From Acinetobacter zhairuonensis (GTDB taxonomy: Bacteria; Pseudomonadota; Gammaproteobacteria; Pseudomonadales; Moraxellaceae), in the NCBI RefSeq assembly GCF_022601715.1, contig NZ_JAKVIM010000003.1, positions 1 to 64,000 of the forward strand: a stretch of DNA of 64,000 nt. The letters run 5' to 3'. Shown in pieces: positions 38,581 through 47,364 of this stretch. Numbering within the stretch: position 1 is the first letter of the stretch; each line of letters begins with the position of its first letter. A program made the translations under genes and the position numbers. Under the pieces are notes generated by a model that worked only from the letters and a program-made list of their open reading frames with translations, was not told the DNA's origin and did no database searches.

Positions 38581-38955
38581 ATGGTTCTAATGAAGAATAA
38601 AGTCCAGTTTGTAGCAGCACTTTGGCTTGCTGTTTCTTGTGGTTCAGCTTTTGCGAGTGTCGAAGATTATGTGGTTGCGGTTGATAAAATAAATCGATCA
38701 TACAAGACGGATATTCGTCAATTTTTTGCTCAACTCAATCCACAGCAGACAAGTTTTAGCGCTGAGCAACAAACACGTTATTGTGGAATTGTAGGGCGTT
38801 ATGTCGATCAACTTTATACTGCAGCAGATAAAAATAGAAGTTCACTGGATGTGCAATATCGTAATCTGACTAAGCGAGATGTGATTCAGCAGGTTATGTC
38901 GTCAAAAGAAATGATGATTTTGAAGAAATATAATGTGCAGTGTAATTTGACTTAA
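38581..38955 (+). CDS. Small secreted protein of unknown function
   Basis: The product has 124 residues (121 if ATG 38590 is used) and a signal peptide ending GSAFA-SVE. The mature part is mostly helical and has two Cys residues (TRYCGIVGRY and VQCNLT), likely forming a disulfide. No family was recognised. Confidence 0.6.
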   Translation: MVLMKNKVQFVAALWLAVSCGSAFASVEDYVVAVDKINRSYKTDIRQFFAQLNPQQTSFSAEQQTRYCGIVGRYVDQLYTAADKNRSSLDVQYRNLTKRDVIQQVMSSKEMMILKKYNVQCNLT

Positions 38956-39020
38956 AGGCTGTTATCTAAGAACTGTCTTGTTTAAGGCAGTTCAACGATA
39001 AAGAAAAAATTTGAAAAAGA

Positions 39021-39467
39021 TTAAGCGAGTTTTGCTTTAATTTTTGCAGAAACTTGAGCAGGATCGGCGCGCCCGGCTATGAGCGGACGCAGAGAGTTCA
39101 TCACCTTACCCATATCTTTCATGCTAGTAGCTTCTTGAGCAGTAATAGTTTGCTCAATGATGGAATCAAGTTCTTCCTCAGTCATAGCTTCTGGTAGAAA
39201 TTGAGATAAAACTTCAATTTCGGCTTGTTCCTTACTAGCTAAATCATCTCGGCCAGCGCCTTCAAAGGCTTTAACCGATTCTTTACGTTGCTTGATTTGT
39301 TTTTCAATGACCGCAAGAGTTTGAACATCGTCAAGCTCTTTGCGCTCATCGACTTCGATTTGCTTGATCGCTGCCTGTAGACTACGAATGACCGTTAACT
39401 TATCCATTTCTTTAGCACGCATTGTTGCTTTTAAAACTTCAGTTATTTGGCTTTTTAAAGTAGTCAT
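39021..39467 (-). CDS. GatB/YqeY domain-containing protein
   Basis: This 148-residue protein is homologous to the tRNA-binding tail of GatB. LKSQITEVLKATMRAKE, LTVIRSLQAAIKQ, FLPEAMTEEELDSII and MGKVMNSLRP are family blocks. It follows rpsU by 37 bases, the usual rpsU-yqeY pairing. Function is unproven; a link to tRNA amidation is often assumed. Confidence 0.9.
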   Translation of the reverse strand: MTTLKSQITEVLKATMRAKEMDKLTVIRSLQAAIKQIEVDERKELDDVQTLAVIEKQIKQRKESVKAFEGAGRDDLASKEQAEIEVLSQFLPEAMTEEELDSIIEQTITAQEATSMKDMGKVMNSLRPLIAGRADPAQVSAKIKAKLA

Positions 39468-39504
39468 TTATTTTTCCAGGTAGTCAATCAATCACAAATA
39501 AATC

Positions 39505-39720
39505 TTAGTAAAGGCGTGTAGTACGAACTGATTCGCGCGCCAATTTCTTTTGGTAACGCTTAACAGCAGCAGCTTTTTTGCGCTTACGTTCTTGAGTTGG
39601 TTTTTCGTAGAATTCGCGCTTACGTACGTCAGCTAAAACACCCGCTTTTTCGCAAGAACGTTTGAAACGACGGATAGCTACGTCTACTGGTTCGCCTTCT
39701 TTCAATTTAACTTGTGGCAT
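39505..39720 (-). CDS. rpsU: 30S ribosomal protein S21
   Basis: The 71-residue basic protein has the S21 pattern [27 protein letters not shown] and [14 protein letters not shown]. It is divergent from tsaD, as in many gammaproteobacteria. Confidence 0.97.
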
Positions 39721-39865
39721 GAAGAATCCTCATTAAGTTATGGATAAGATCTTGGCATGATTGCCTTGATCACAAGTGAAGGTCAGTATTTTACTCATTT
39801 ACATCTCATACCACAAGTCTATAATAGGTTTCGCTTTGGATTTGATATAGGTTGTAGGCAGTTTA

Positions 39866-40882
39866 ATGATCGTTTTAGGCTTAGAAACATCGTGTGACGA
39901 AACAGGTTTGGCACTGTATGACAGTGAAAACGGCTTACGCGGGCAAGTTTTATATAGTCAAATTAAGCTGCATGCAGAATATGGCGGCGTCGTGCCAGAG
40001 TTGGCTTCTCGTGATCATGTTCGTAAACTTATTCCTTTGTTAGATCAATTGCTCGCAGACAGTGGTGTGAAAAAGTCAGAGATTGATGCGATTGCTTATA
40101 CGCGTGGACCAGGTTTAATGGGCGCACTTATGACGGGTGCATTGTTTGGTCGGGCATTGGCTTTTGCACTCAATAAACCTGCCATTGGTGTGCATCATAT
40201 GGAAGGGCATATGTTGGCACCATTGTTGTCTGCAACGCCGCCAGAGTTTCCATTTGTTGCATTATTGGTGTCTGGTGGACATTCGCAGTTGATGGCAGCC
40301 TATGGTATTGGTCAATATGAGCTACTCGGTGAGTCTATTGATGATGCTGCGGGGGAAGCCTTCGACAAAGTTGCAAAAATGATGGGTTTGCCGTATCCAG
40401 GTGGTCCAAATATTTCGAAACTGGCAGAGCAGGGTGATCCAAATGCATTTGCTTTTCCGCGTCCAATGTTACATCAAGGTTTGGAGTTTTCATTTAGTGG
40501 TTTAAAAACAGCCGTATCTGTACAAATGAAAAAATTAGGTGATGAAAACCGTGATGCGGATATCGCGGCAAGTTTTCAAGAAGCGATTGTGGATACTTTG
40601 GTTAAAAAATCGATTAAAGCATTAAAGCAAACTGGTTTGAAGCGATTGGTGATTGCAGGTGGTGTAAGTGCGAATAAACGTTTACGTGAACGTCTGGAAG
40701 CAGATTTAACCAAAATTCGTGGGCAGGTCTACTATGCAGAACCTGCACTGTGTACCGACAATGGTGCCATGATTGCATTTGCAGGCTACCAGCGCTTAAA
40801 AGCAGGTCAGCAAGATGGTTTGTCTGTAACCACAACACCACGTTGGCCAATGACAGAATTAACCAATCCAGCGGACATCTAG
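39866..40882 (+). CDS. tsaD: tRNA N6-adenosine threonylcarbamoyltransferase
   Basis: TsaD, with TsaB and TsaE, makes t6A37 in tRNAs reading ANN codons. The 338-residue product has [23 protein letters not shown], and the metal-binding HMEGH (His111, His115), plus VSGGHSQL and [12 protein letters not shown] of the ASKHA fold. Confidence 0.97.
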   Translation: MIVLGLETSCDETGLALYDSENGLRGQVLYSQIKLHAEYGGVVPELASRDHVRKLIPLLDQLLADSGVKKSEIDAIAYTRGPGLMGALMTGALFGRALAFALNKPAIGVHHMEGHMLAPLLSATPPEFPFVALLVSGGHSQLMAAYGIGQYELLGESIDDAAGEAFDKVAKMMGLPYPGGPNISKLAEQGDPNAFAFPRPMLHQGLEFSFSGLKTAVSVQMKKLGDENRDADIAASFQEAIVDTLVKKSIKALKQTGLKRLVIAGGVSANKRLRERLEADLTKIRGQVYYAEPALCTDNGAMIAFAGYQRLKAGQQDGLSVTTTPRWPMTELTNPADI

Positions 40883-40930
40883 GAACTTATGAGGGTGATC
40901 AACTCTTTATAGATTTAATGATTCATAGTA

Positions 40931-40959
40931 AAAAAGCCCGACGTCCTGTCGGGCTTTTT
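40931..40959 (+). terminator. Terminator of tsaD
   Basis: AAAAAGCCCGAC (40931-40942) and GTCGGGCTTTTT (40948-40959) form a 12-bp stem with loop GTCCT. Confidence 0.92.
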
Positions 40960-41495
40960 CGTATGTGGTGCTAGGTATAACTCCTGTCGTACCTCACGTC
41001 CTAGTGCTGAACTTATCATTATTGTTTTATGTTTTGGAACATCCTGTTCACTATGAAAGCATCTTATAAATATTGTTCACATAGGAATAGCCGTAATATT
41101 CCTTAATTCGTGTAAGCCTAGGATTACAAAGTTGCAAAGTAGTTACCCCTAGGGTTATCCACAGAAATTGCGGATAAATCTGGTGGGTGTAAGCCTTGAT
41201 TTTTATGTGTTTTTTGGGTTTACGGTTGTTTTTTAATCTAAGTTTCGCGTTGATAGGGACAAATTTGTTGAGAAGAAAGAAGAATTCGTAATGATTGGGG
41301 ACATTTTTTGATGTTCAAATTTTTAATTTATCGATTGATAAGCTATCTAACAAGAATACTTAACCTAATCACCATTAGGTACATGGAATGGATTTATGAT
41401 GTTTGAATACATCTTTATATAAAATCAGTATTGAAAAGTTTTGGCTGCAAAGAGCATATTTTTTATAGAAGTACACGCATAAGAAGAGTAATGCT
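40960..41495. other. 535-base non-coding gap between tsaD and terC
   Basis: No gene is supported here. It contains a perfect DnaA-box consensus TTATCCACA (41155-41163), whose TTATCC can also pair with GGATAA at 41172-41177, and a 10-bp direct repeat GTGTAAGCCT at 41110-41119 and 41187-41196. The right half is A+T-rich. The role is unknown. Confidence 0.4.
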
Positions 41496-42473
41496 ATGGA
41501 TATTCTTTTTTCGAACTTTTTGGATAAACCTATTTGGATGTGGATTTTTTTCATCCTCATTGTACTTGTCTTACTTTTTCTAGATCTTGGTGTATTTCAT
41601 CGTAAAGTGAGAGAGATCGGTGTTAAAGAGAGTTTGGCACTATCAGCATTTTATATCTCATTGGGTTTGCTTTTCGGTACTTGGGTTTGGTGGTATATCG
41701 GACCAACAGCGGGGATTAACTATGTAACGGGTTTTGTCATTGAAAAATCATTGGCTATGGACAATATCTTTGTGATTGCCATGATCTTTTCATATTTTTC
41801 TATACCGAGAATGTATCAACATCATGTTTTGTTTTGGGGAGTTATAGGGGTAATTTTTTTAAGAGGGATCATGATTGGGTTGGGGGCAACGCTAGTCAAC
41901 CAATTTTCATGGGTACTCTATATTTTTGCAGCATTCCTCGTATTCACAGGGATAAAAATGTGGTTGAGTGTTGAGAAAGACTATGAGGTTGCTAATTCCC
42001 CAATTTTAAAATTTATTAGAAAACGATTTCGTGTAACTGAGCAGCTTCATGAAGATAGGTTCTGGGTGAAGATAATTGATCCCAAAACTCATCAATTAGC
42101 CTGGTTTATGACACCACTTTTTCTAGCCCTGATTATGATTGAATTTGTGGATCTGATCTTTGCGATAGATAGTGTTCCTGCGATTTTTGCGATTACGACT
42201 GATCCATTTATTGTTTATACCTCGAATGTTTTTGCAATCTTAGGGCTACGCGCTCTGTATTTTGCTTTATCAGCAATGCTTGATCGTTTCCATTATTTGA
42301 AATATGCATTAGCTGTATTATTGGTGTTTATAGGGTCAAAAATTTTTATAGCCGATGGATTGGGGGTAGCTAAAATTCCACCGCCTGTATCATTATCCAT
42401 TACGTTCATCATCTTATTTGTTGGGATAGCATATTCTTTTTGGAAAACTAAAGAACAAAGTAATCATAAATAA
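41496..42473 (+). CDS. TerC family integral membrane protein (Alx-like)
   Basis: The 325-residue protein has about nine membrane helices and the TerC blocks FLDLGVFHRK, EKSLAMDNIFVIAMIF, RGIMIGLGA, EFVDLIFAIDSVPAIFAIT and NVFAILGLRALYF, with conserved intramembrane acidic residues. E. coli Alx, its close relative, exports manganese. AAGAAGAG lies before the ATG. No Mn-sensing yybP-ykoY riboswitch was recognised upstream. Confidence 0.9.
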   Translation: MDILFSNFLDKPIWMWIFFILIVLVLLFLDLGVFHRKVREIGVKESLALSAFYISLGLLFGTWVWWYIGPTAGINYVTGFVIEKSLAMDNIFVIAMIFSYFSIPRMYQHHVLFWGVIGVIFLRGIMIGLGATLVNQFSWVLYIFAAFLVFTGIKMWLSVEKDYEVANSPILKFIRKRFRVTEQLHEDRFWVKIIDPKTHQLAWFMTPLFLALIMIEFVDLIFAIDSVPAIFAITTDPFIVYTSNVFAILGLRALYFALSAMLDRFHYLKYALAVLLVFIGSKIFIADGLGVAKIPPPVSLSITFIILFVGIAYSFWKTKEQSNHK

Positions 42474-42533
42474 AAATATAAAATTGGAATTTTACAGACA
42501 AATGTAAAGCCACTGAAAAAACTGTGGCTATTG

Positions 42534-42554
42534 ATCATTCGAATGATATTTTTT
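42534..42554 (+). terminator. Terminator of terC
   Basis: ATCATTC-GAATGAT (42534-42547) is a perfect palindrome followed by ATTTTTTTA. A smaller hairpin, AGCCAC/GTGGCT, lies 20 bases upstream. Confidence 0.7.
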
Positions 42555-42624
42555 ATTAAATTTAAGAATACAACTTATACGAAATCAAAATTCTATGAGT
42601 AAAAAATATGTTTGAGTTTAATTT

Positions 42625-42656
42625 AAAAGCCCAAACTAATAGGCTTGGGCTTTTTG
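42625..42656. terminator. Second, bidirectional terminator between terC and the convergent DUF815 gene
   Basis: AAAAGCCCAA at 42625-42634 pairs with TTGGGCTTTT at 42645-42654, with A- and T-runs on both sides. Confidence 0.85.
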
Positions 42657-42707
42657 TATAAAAATTTCTGTTTCACGGTATTTGTTAAATAAACTTTCTT
42701 TATACAA

Positions 42708-43586
42708 CTAGAGTTGATTTAACTGTTGCGAACCCACCCAGTGTTTTGAAAATTGGTAAGCTGCACGCCCTGAACGTTGTCCACGTGCCTGACACCAACG
42801 AAGGGCTTCTGCACGCGCCTCATCCGTCATAGGCATATTTGACTTCGTTAAATAGTGCGCTACGATTTCTAAGTAAAGTGCCTGATCCATAGGGTAGAAC
42901 GACAACCACAAGCCAAAACGGTCAGAGAGAGAAATTTTTTCTTCAATCGCTTCTTGCGGATGCAGTTCTGTGTATTGCGGTACATCGACACGCGTTACAG
43001 GTGTATTTTCATGCATAAACTCAGGTAATAAATGACGACGGTTACTGGTCGCATAAATAATAAAATTACTTGAGCCAGACTGTAATGAACCATCTAGAAC
43101 GCTTTTTAAGCTACGGTAGTTTTCATCTTCAGCGTTAAATGCCAAATCATCACAGTACACAATAAATTTTTCAGGACGGTTTTGAATAATTTTCTGAATT
43201 TCGGGTAAATCAGACAAATCGTCACGTTCAATCTCAATCAAACGTAAGCCTTGCGCTTCGTATTGACTTAATAGCGCACGAACAATTGAAGATTTTCCCG
43301 TACCGCGTGAGCCTGTTAGCAAGACATCATTGGCTGGCAATCCATTGAGGAACTGAAGCGTGTTTTGAATGACTTTGGCTTTTTGACGTTCAATCCCTTT
43401 CAAATCATCTAGTTCAATTTTCTTGGGATGAAAAATTGGAATGAGTTGCTTATCTTGCCACTTAAATGCAGGGGCTGAGAAATCAGGTTCTTGCTTGAGT
43501 GTCGGAAGTGTCTGTTGTAATTGAGCCAGAACTTGAGTGAGGGATTGTAAAATGGTATCAGGTAATTCGAGAGTTGCCATAGTCAT
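42708..43586 (-). CDS. DUF815 family AAA+ ATPase
   Basis: The 292-residue protein has a Walker A loop GSRGTGKSS (92-100), a Walker B FIVYCDDLAF and an arginine/Asn sensor stretch ATSNRRHLLPE. An N-terminal helical part of about 60 residues precedes it. The family resembles DnaC/IstB-like ATPases, but its partner is not known. Two starts three codons apart (MTM) are possible. Confidence 0.85.
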   Translation of the reverse strand: MTMATLELPDTILQSLTQVLAQLQQTLPTLKQEPDFSAPAFKWQDKQLIPIFHPKKIELDDLKGIERQKAKVIQNTLQFLNGLPANDVLLTGSRGTGKSSIVRALLSQYEAQGLRLIEIERDDLSDLPEIQKIIQNRPEKFIVYCDDLAFNAEDENYRSLKSVLDGSLQSGSSNFIIYATSNRRHLLPEFMHENTPVTRVDVPQYTELHPQEAIEEKISLSDRFGLWLSFYPMDQALYLEIVAHYLTKSNMPMTDEARAEALRWCQARGQRSGRAAYQFSKHWVGSQQLNQL

Positions 43587-43761
43587 TCAGTTTATAATTA
43601 CGATAAAGTAGCAAATAAGACCAACATCAGCCTTGGTTTTAGACTGTATAGTATTATGGCAATCATTGCTAATCGAATCGTAATTCACTTAAGCCAAATT
43701 GTTAAATTGAAAATGTAGAAGTTAAGTTAATATATTTAAGCGCAGGTCTTTGAGGGAAGCT

Positions 43762-45273
43762 ATGTTATTTCAAGAATTCATACAGGATATGAATCCGCAT
43801 CAAGCCTATCGTATAAAAAAACTAAAACGACAATTAGAGCATGCGGAAAGCTATGCTGAGTGGAAAAGTATTGCACTCAAGATTGACCAAGAGTCAGGGG
43901 CGCAAGAATGGAAATATGACAATTGTTCTCCATACTTTGATGCGGAAATGATTTCGTATCGCCTCAAATTACTTAAGCGTTATCGTTATCAGCACCGTAC
44001 CCGCGACTTAATGTATTTGTTACGTGAGGGTTTAACTTACGATATTGCCAATATCGCCCATCCGATGCTATTCGCTGCAACTTTAGTCGGGACGAAAACC
44101 ATCATTGAAGATTACGTGGAGGAGGTGAGTGCGAGTTTGGCATTTATTGCTTCTGATTCATGTGAATGTCTTACTTATGCCGAAAAACTGGATTTTTTTA
44201 AGCATTGTGAAAGGGCTTATGGTCAACCAGCACTGATGTTTTCTGGTGGTGCAACCTTAGGGCTTTTTCATACAGGTGTATGTAAAGCACTACTTGAGCA
44301 AGATTTGATGCCCAAAGTTCTTTCTGGCTCAAGTTCGGGTGCGATTATGACGGCTATGCTGGGTGTCTCAAATCCCACCAATGTTTCTGGAATATTAAAT
44401 GGTGAAAACTTTTTTAGTGAGGCTTTTCACTTTCGGAAACTTAGAGATTTATTGAAAGGCAATGGTGGTGTTGCAGATGTCAAATACTTGAAGAACTTTC
44501 TTGTTGAAAATTTAGGTGATTTTACTTTTGAGGAAGCCTTTAAGAAATCGGGACTGTATATGAATGTTGCAGTAGCACCTTATGATGCTGTGCAAGATGC
44601 TCGCATTATGAATACCTATACCTCTCCTGATTTGCTGGTATGGAGTGCTGTTTTGGCTTCATGTGCTGTGCCGATTCTATTTCCGCCGGTAAAGCTCACC
44701 AGTAAGCGTTACGATGGAGAGCATACACCATATATGGCGACAACGCGTTGGGTTGATGGGAGTGTGCGTAGTGACCTTCCGCAACAGAAAATGGCGCGCT
44801 TGTATAATTTAAATTACAGCATTGCCAGTCAGGTCAATCCGCACATTGTGCCGTTTATGCAGGATGATATTTCACGATTCCGCCGTGATATGTTGAGCTG
44901 GCCAGAGCGAGTTATTCGCCGTCAGGGAAAAGTTTTTGTTAAAGGGGTGATGGATTTTACCCGAGAAAGAGTAGGAAAAATATCGTCGGTACGCCGTCTG
45001 CTGGATCATGGTTATGGTGTGGTTGATCAGCGTTACTATGGGGATGTTAATATCATTGGTCGTTACAGTCTGCGCCATTATAGCTATATGCTACAAAATC
45101 CACGTCCGCATTTGTTTAAGTTATTACAACGAGAAGGTGAGCGCGCAACGTGGCCAAAAATTTCCAGTATTGAAACCCATGCTCGAATTGGCAAAACTAT
45201 TCAACATGCACTTGAACTCCTTAATTATCAGCAATTACATCCTCAGCCACATGTCCAAGCTCATATTGCCTGA
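43762..45273 (+). CDS. Patatin-like phospholipase with DUF3336 N-terminal domain
   Basis: The 503-residue product has an N-terminal DUF3336 region (about 1-150) and a patatin domain. The oxyanion loop FSGGATLGLFHTGV, the nucleophile elbow SGSSSG and the catalytic Asp in WVDGSVRSD are intact, so it should be an active Ser-Asp acyl hydrolase. Eukaryotic relatives are triacylglycerol lipases of lipid droplets. The ATG at 43762 has GAGGGA upstream; a TTG at 43750 is less likely. The 3' end overlaps the next gene by 23 bases. Confidence 0.88.
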   Translation: MLFQEFIQDMNPHQAYRIKKLKRQLEHAESYAEWKSIALKIDQESGAQEWKYDNCSPYFDAEMISYRLKLLKRYRYQHRTRDLMYLLREGLTYDIANIAHPMLFAATLVGTKTIIEDYVEEVSASLAFIASDSCECLTYAEKLDFFKHCERAYGQPALMFSGGATLGLFHTGVCKALLEQDLMPKVLSGSSSGAIMTAMLGVSNPTNVSGILNGENFFSEAFHFRKLRDLLKGNGGVADVKYLKNFLVENLGDFTFEEAFKKSGLYMNVAVAPYDAVQDARIMNTYTSPDLLVWSAVLASCAVPILFPPVKLTSKRYDGEHTPYMATTRWVDGSVRSDLPQQKMARLYNLNYSIASQVNPHIVPFMQDDISRFRRDMLSWPERVIRRQGKVFVKGVMDFTRERVGKISSVRRLLDHGYGVVDQRYYGDVNIIGRYSLRHYSYMLQNPRPHLFKLLQREGERATWPKISSIETHARIGKTIQHALELLNYQQLHPQPHVQAHIA

Positions 45274-46087
45274 TTTTAAGCATATTGAAGGCTTAACCTT
45301 AACAACTAAACCCAATAGCCTGCGATATGGTCGCAGGCTTTATTCATTTCAGTATCAAAAAAAGATGTACTGGTTAAAAATGCAGTTGCAGCAGGGTCAT
45401 CCCAGTTACCTCAAGGGATTTCAGCGTGAATTAGCATTTTATCAGCAATGTCTGACGTCTGAATTACTATCTAAGATCACATTACCCTCTAAAAGCACAT
45501 CTAAGGCGTTGTTAAGCGAAATAGGGCTAGAGGTCGAACACGAGCAATCCTTAGCACAGATACTGCTTCTGCCCGAAGCTATGCCATATTTTGCATTTAG
45601 CCCGCAGTCATGTTCTGTACAAGTTATTCAGCATCACCTACTACATGTTTTGGATGCACTTGATGCTTTACATAAAGCAGGGTGGTTGCATGCTGATTTA
45701 AAACATGAACATTTTGTGAAATATGATGCGCAGTTAAAATTGATTGATTTTGAGCAAGTGCAGTCGATAGGACAGCCTGTACAAACTGAAATGAATGCAA
45801 CCCCGCGCTATATGGCACCTGAACTGTTTCATGGCGAAGTCAAAACAATACAAACAGATATTTATGCCTTAGGTATTATTTTCTATGAATGGCTGGCTGG
45901 GCGGCAATTAAGCGCAGAAAATTATACAGATTGGGCGTATTTACATTGTCAGCGTTTAAATGTTGAACTACCTGATAAATTTTTAGTATTTAAACCGCTT
46001 TTGTCGAAGATGTTGGCAAAGCATAAAGCTGCTAGATTTGACAATATTTATGCAATAAAACATGCCTTAGTGACTGAAATTGCTTAA
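45251..46087 (+). CDS. Protein-kinase-like protein
   Basis: The 278-residue product (start ATG 45251, inside the patatin gene) has a kinase fold: Lys43 in YWLKMQ, Glu60 in FQREL, a catalytic loop HADLKHEHFV (147-156), LIDFEQ (165-170) in place of DFG, and MAPELFHGEV with TDIYALGIIFYEWLAG in the C-lobe. The invariant Asn of HRDLKPEN reads His, as in the Kdo/WaaP/InaA kinase branch, whereas the APE and C-lobe look like Ser/Thr kinases. Target unknown; coupling to the lipase gene suggests a shared role. Confidence 0.72.
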   Translation: MSKLILPDFKHIEGLTLTTKPNSLRYGRRLYSFQYQKKMYWLKMQLQQGHPSYLKGFQRELAFYQQCLTSELLSKITLPSKSTSKALLSEIGLEVEHEQSLAQILLLPEAMPYFAFSPQSCSVQVIQHHLLHVLDALDALHKAGWLHADLKHEHFVKYDAQLKLIDFEQVQSIGQPVQTEMNATPRYMAPELFHGEVKTIQTDIYALGIIFYEWLAGRQLSAENYTDWAYLHCQRLNVELPDKFLVFKPLLSKMLAKHKAARFDNIYAIKHALVTEIA

Positions 46088-46154
46088 GAAAAGTACATAA
46101 TCGTATTTTTTGTTTTATATTTAATCAAACAAGAGTTTTTTTCATAAAAAGGGC

Positions 46155-46181
46155 TTGCCAGAGGGGAGCGATCTCTATAAT
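46155..46181 (+). promoter_or_regulatory. Promoter of the tRNA cluster
   Basis: TTGCCA at 46155-46160 and a perfect TATAAT at 46176-46181, 14 bases before the first tRNA. The spacer is short at 15 bases; shifted readings of both boxes give 16-17. Confidence 0.6.
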
Positions 46182-46194
46182 ATACACAGCCATC

Positions 46195-46279
46195 GGGGGC
46201 GTGGCGAAATTGGTAGACGCACTGGATTTAGGTTCCAGCGCCGCAAGGTGTAAGAGTTCGAGTCTCTTCGCCCCCACCA
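46195..46279 (+). tRNA. tRNA-Leu (anticodon TAG), first copy
   Basis: 85 bases including encoded CCA. Acceptor arms GGGGGCG and CGCCCCC pair fully. The anticodon stem CTGGA/TCCAG holds loop TTTAGGT with TAG. The long class II variable arm (CGCC-GCAA-GGTG) confirms Leu. T-loop TTCGAGT. Confidence 0.97.
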
Positions 46280-46310
46280 CTTAATCATCAGTTGATGGTG
46301 TTTAGGTAAC

Positions 46311-46384
46311 AGAGGATTGGTGTAATGGTAGCATGACGGTCTCCAAAACCGTTCGTCAAGGTTCGAGTCCTTGATCCTCTGCCA
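46311..46384 (+). tRNA. tRNA-Trp (anticodon CCA), unusual body
   Basis: 74 bases with encoded CCA. The acceptor AGAGGAT/ATCCTCT pairs in all seven positions, anticodon stem ACGGT/ACCGT holds CTCCAAA with anticodon CCA, and T-arm CAAGG/CCTTG holds TTCGAGT. A1-U72 and discriminator G73, which bacterial TrpRS uses, are kept. The D-arm is short (AATGGTA loop) and has a G-U-rich stem, unlike the common bacterial tRNA-Trp. Confidence 0.9.
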
Positions 46385-46413
46385 AATTATTCACTATATG
46401 TGAAACCCAGTAT

Positions 46414-46498
46414 GGGGGCGTGGCGAAATTGGTAGACGCACTGGATTTAGGTTCCAGCGCCGCGAGGTGTAAGAGTTCGAGTCTCTTCGCCCCCACCA
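46414..46498 (+). tRNA. tRNA-Leu (anticodon TAG), second copy
   Basis: 85 bases including CCA, identical to the copy at 46195 except at 46464, where G replaces A in the tetraloop of the variable arm (GCGA instead of GCAA, both GNRA). Confidence 0.97.
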
Positions 46499-46522
46499 CT
46501 TATTAAACTGGGAAGAATAAAG

Positions 46523-46546
46523 CAAGGTTAAAACCTTGTTTTTTTT
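46523..46546 (+). terminator. Terminator of the tRNA cluster
   Basis: CAAGGTT and AACCTTG form a tight stem followed by eight T. Confidence 0.88.
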
Positions 46547-46723
46547 CGTCTAGAGAAAAGTGAAATGAATAAAATCATTTAATATCAAAGGGCACCAAGA
46601 TTTGCTTCGTTATTTTTCTTCGTTTTTAAGCTGAAGAGACGTGGTTAGCTTGGATTTTCTACTGTCTTTGTAGTTAAAAGATTTGTAATTTAGTTGATGA
46701 AATTGGCTTTCTCATCGATAAAT

Positions 46724-46744
46724 AAAAAAAGCCCCGAAGGGCTT
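46724..46744 (-). terminator. Terminator of the 67-residue protein gene
   Basis: On the minus strand AAGCCC-TTCG-GGGCTT is followed by a run of T. It lies about 70 bases after that gene's stop. Confidence 0.75.
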
Positions 46745-46811
46745 AAAAATATAGGAATAGCGACTCGAAGAACTATGAATACGTGTACAAGCTATTGAAT
46801 TACTTTTGTTG

Positions 46812-47015
46812 TTAAGCTTTTAAGTGATCTTCAAACTCTTCACCAAGCTGCATTGCTAACGAATTACCCGCTAAATCACAAGTTACTAAGCCATATTCTT
46901 TTTTAAAACTAAAAGTAAAACCACGTTCATCAGCAAGGCTCTTTACTGAATAACCTAATTTTTCTAACCAAATACGAAATGCGATTAAATTTTTTGCTTT
47001 TACAACCTTCTTCAC
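46812..47015 (-). CDS. Small conserved-looking protein of unknown function
   Basis: A 67-residue cytoplasmic protein with GTG start at 47015 and AGGAG seven bases upstream. The sequence (NLIAFRIWLEKLGYSVKSL...FTFSFKKEYGLVTCDL) looks like a compact alpha/beta fold without signal peptide or known motif. A good ribosome site and a downstream terminator support it being real. Confidence 0.6.
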   Translation of the reverse strand: MKKVVKAKNLIAFRIWLEKLGYSVKSLADERGFTFSFKKEYGLVTCDLAGNSLAMQLGEEFEDHLKA

Positions 47016-47323
47016 GAGACAACTCCTGTAAACATATAAATATTTAATAGGGATAGGCTAAATTTTTTAAAGGGCAAAAACCTATTTTTTTATTTATATG
47101 CTCTTTTTTGCCTAATTTCTATGCTGATGTGTAAATCACTTTGAGTAATAAATTTAGAGTGCAGGGTTGGGGTTTGACATGCTTTTGAGATGTTGTATTG
47201 AATTAAATATCGGATTTATCTTTAATTTTTACTCAATATCACCATTTGAGTTTAACTTGGTTGTTGATCAAGAGTTAGAGTGCTTGAAATATTTTGTTTG
47301 AGAAATAATTTTTAAGGGACAAT
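47016..47323. other. 308-base gap upstream of the small gene and downstream of metK
   Basis: No gene is supported. A TTGACA at 47174-47179 on the plus strand, with a weak -10, points toward the metK terminator and could start a short RNA. The rest is A+T-rich. Confidence 0.25.
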
Positions 47324-47351
47324 AAAAAAGCTCACCGAAGTGAGCTTTTTT
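47324..47351. terminator. Bidirectional terminator after metK
   Basis: AAAAAAGCTCAC and GTGAGCTTTTTT with a CGAA loop: a 12-bp symmetrical stem just after the metK stop. Confidence 0.92.
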
Positions 47352-47364
47352 AACATGGAGAAGA

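Noticed and set aside
41110..41196. Replication origin, suggested by a DnaA box next to A+T-rich DNA
   Set aside because: Only one box is present, with no dnaA, dnaN or gidA neighbours; oriC needs a cluster of boxes.
41163..41495. Manganese (yybP-ykoY) riboswitch expected upstream of a terC/alx-type gene
   Set aside because: The conserved loop sequences and stems could not be found in the 330 bases before the start codon.
45008..45250. N-terminal extension of the kinase frame inside the patatin gene
   Set aside because: The extra 81 codons are an out-of-frame reading of the patatin gene; kinase-like sequence begins after ATG 45251.
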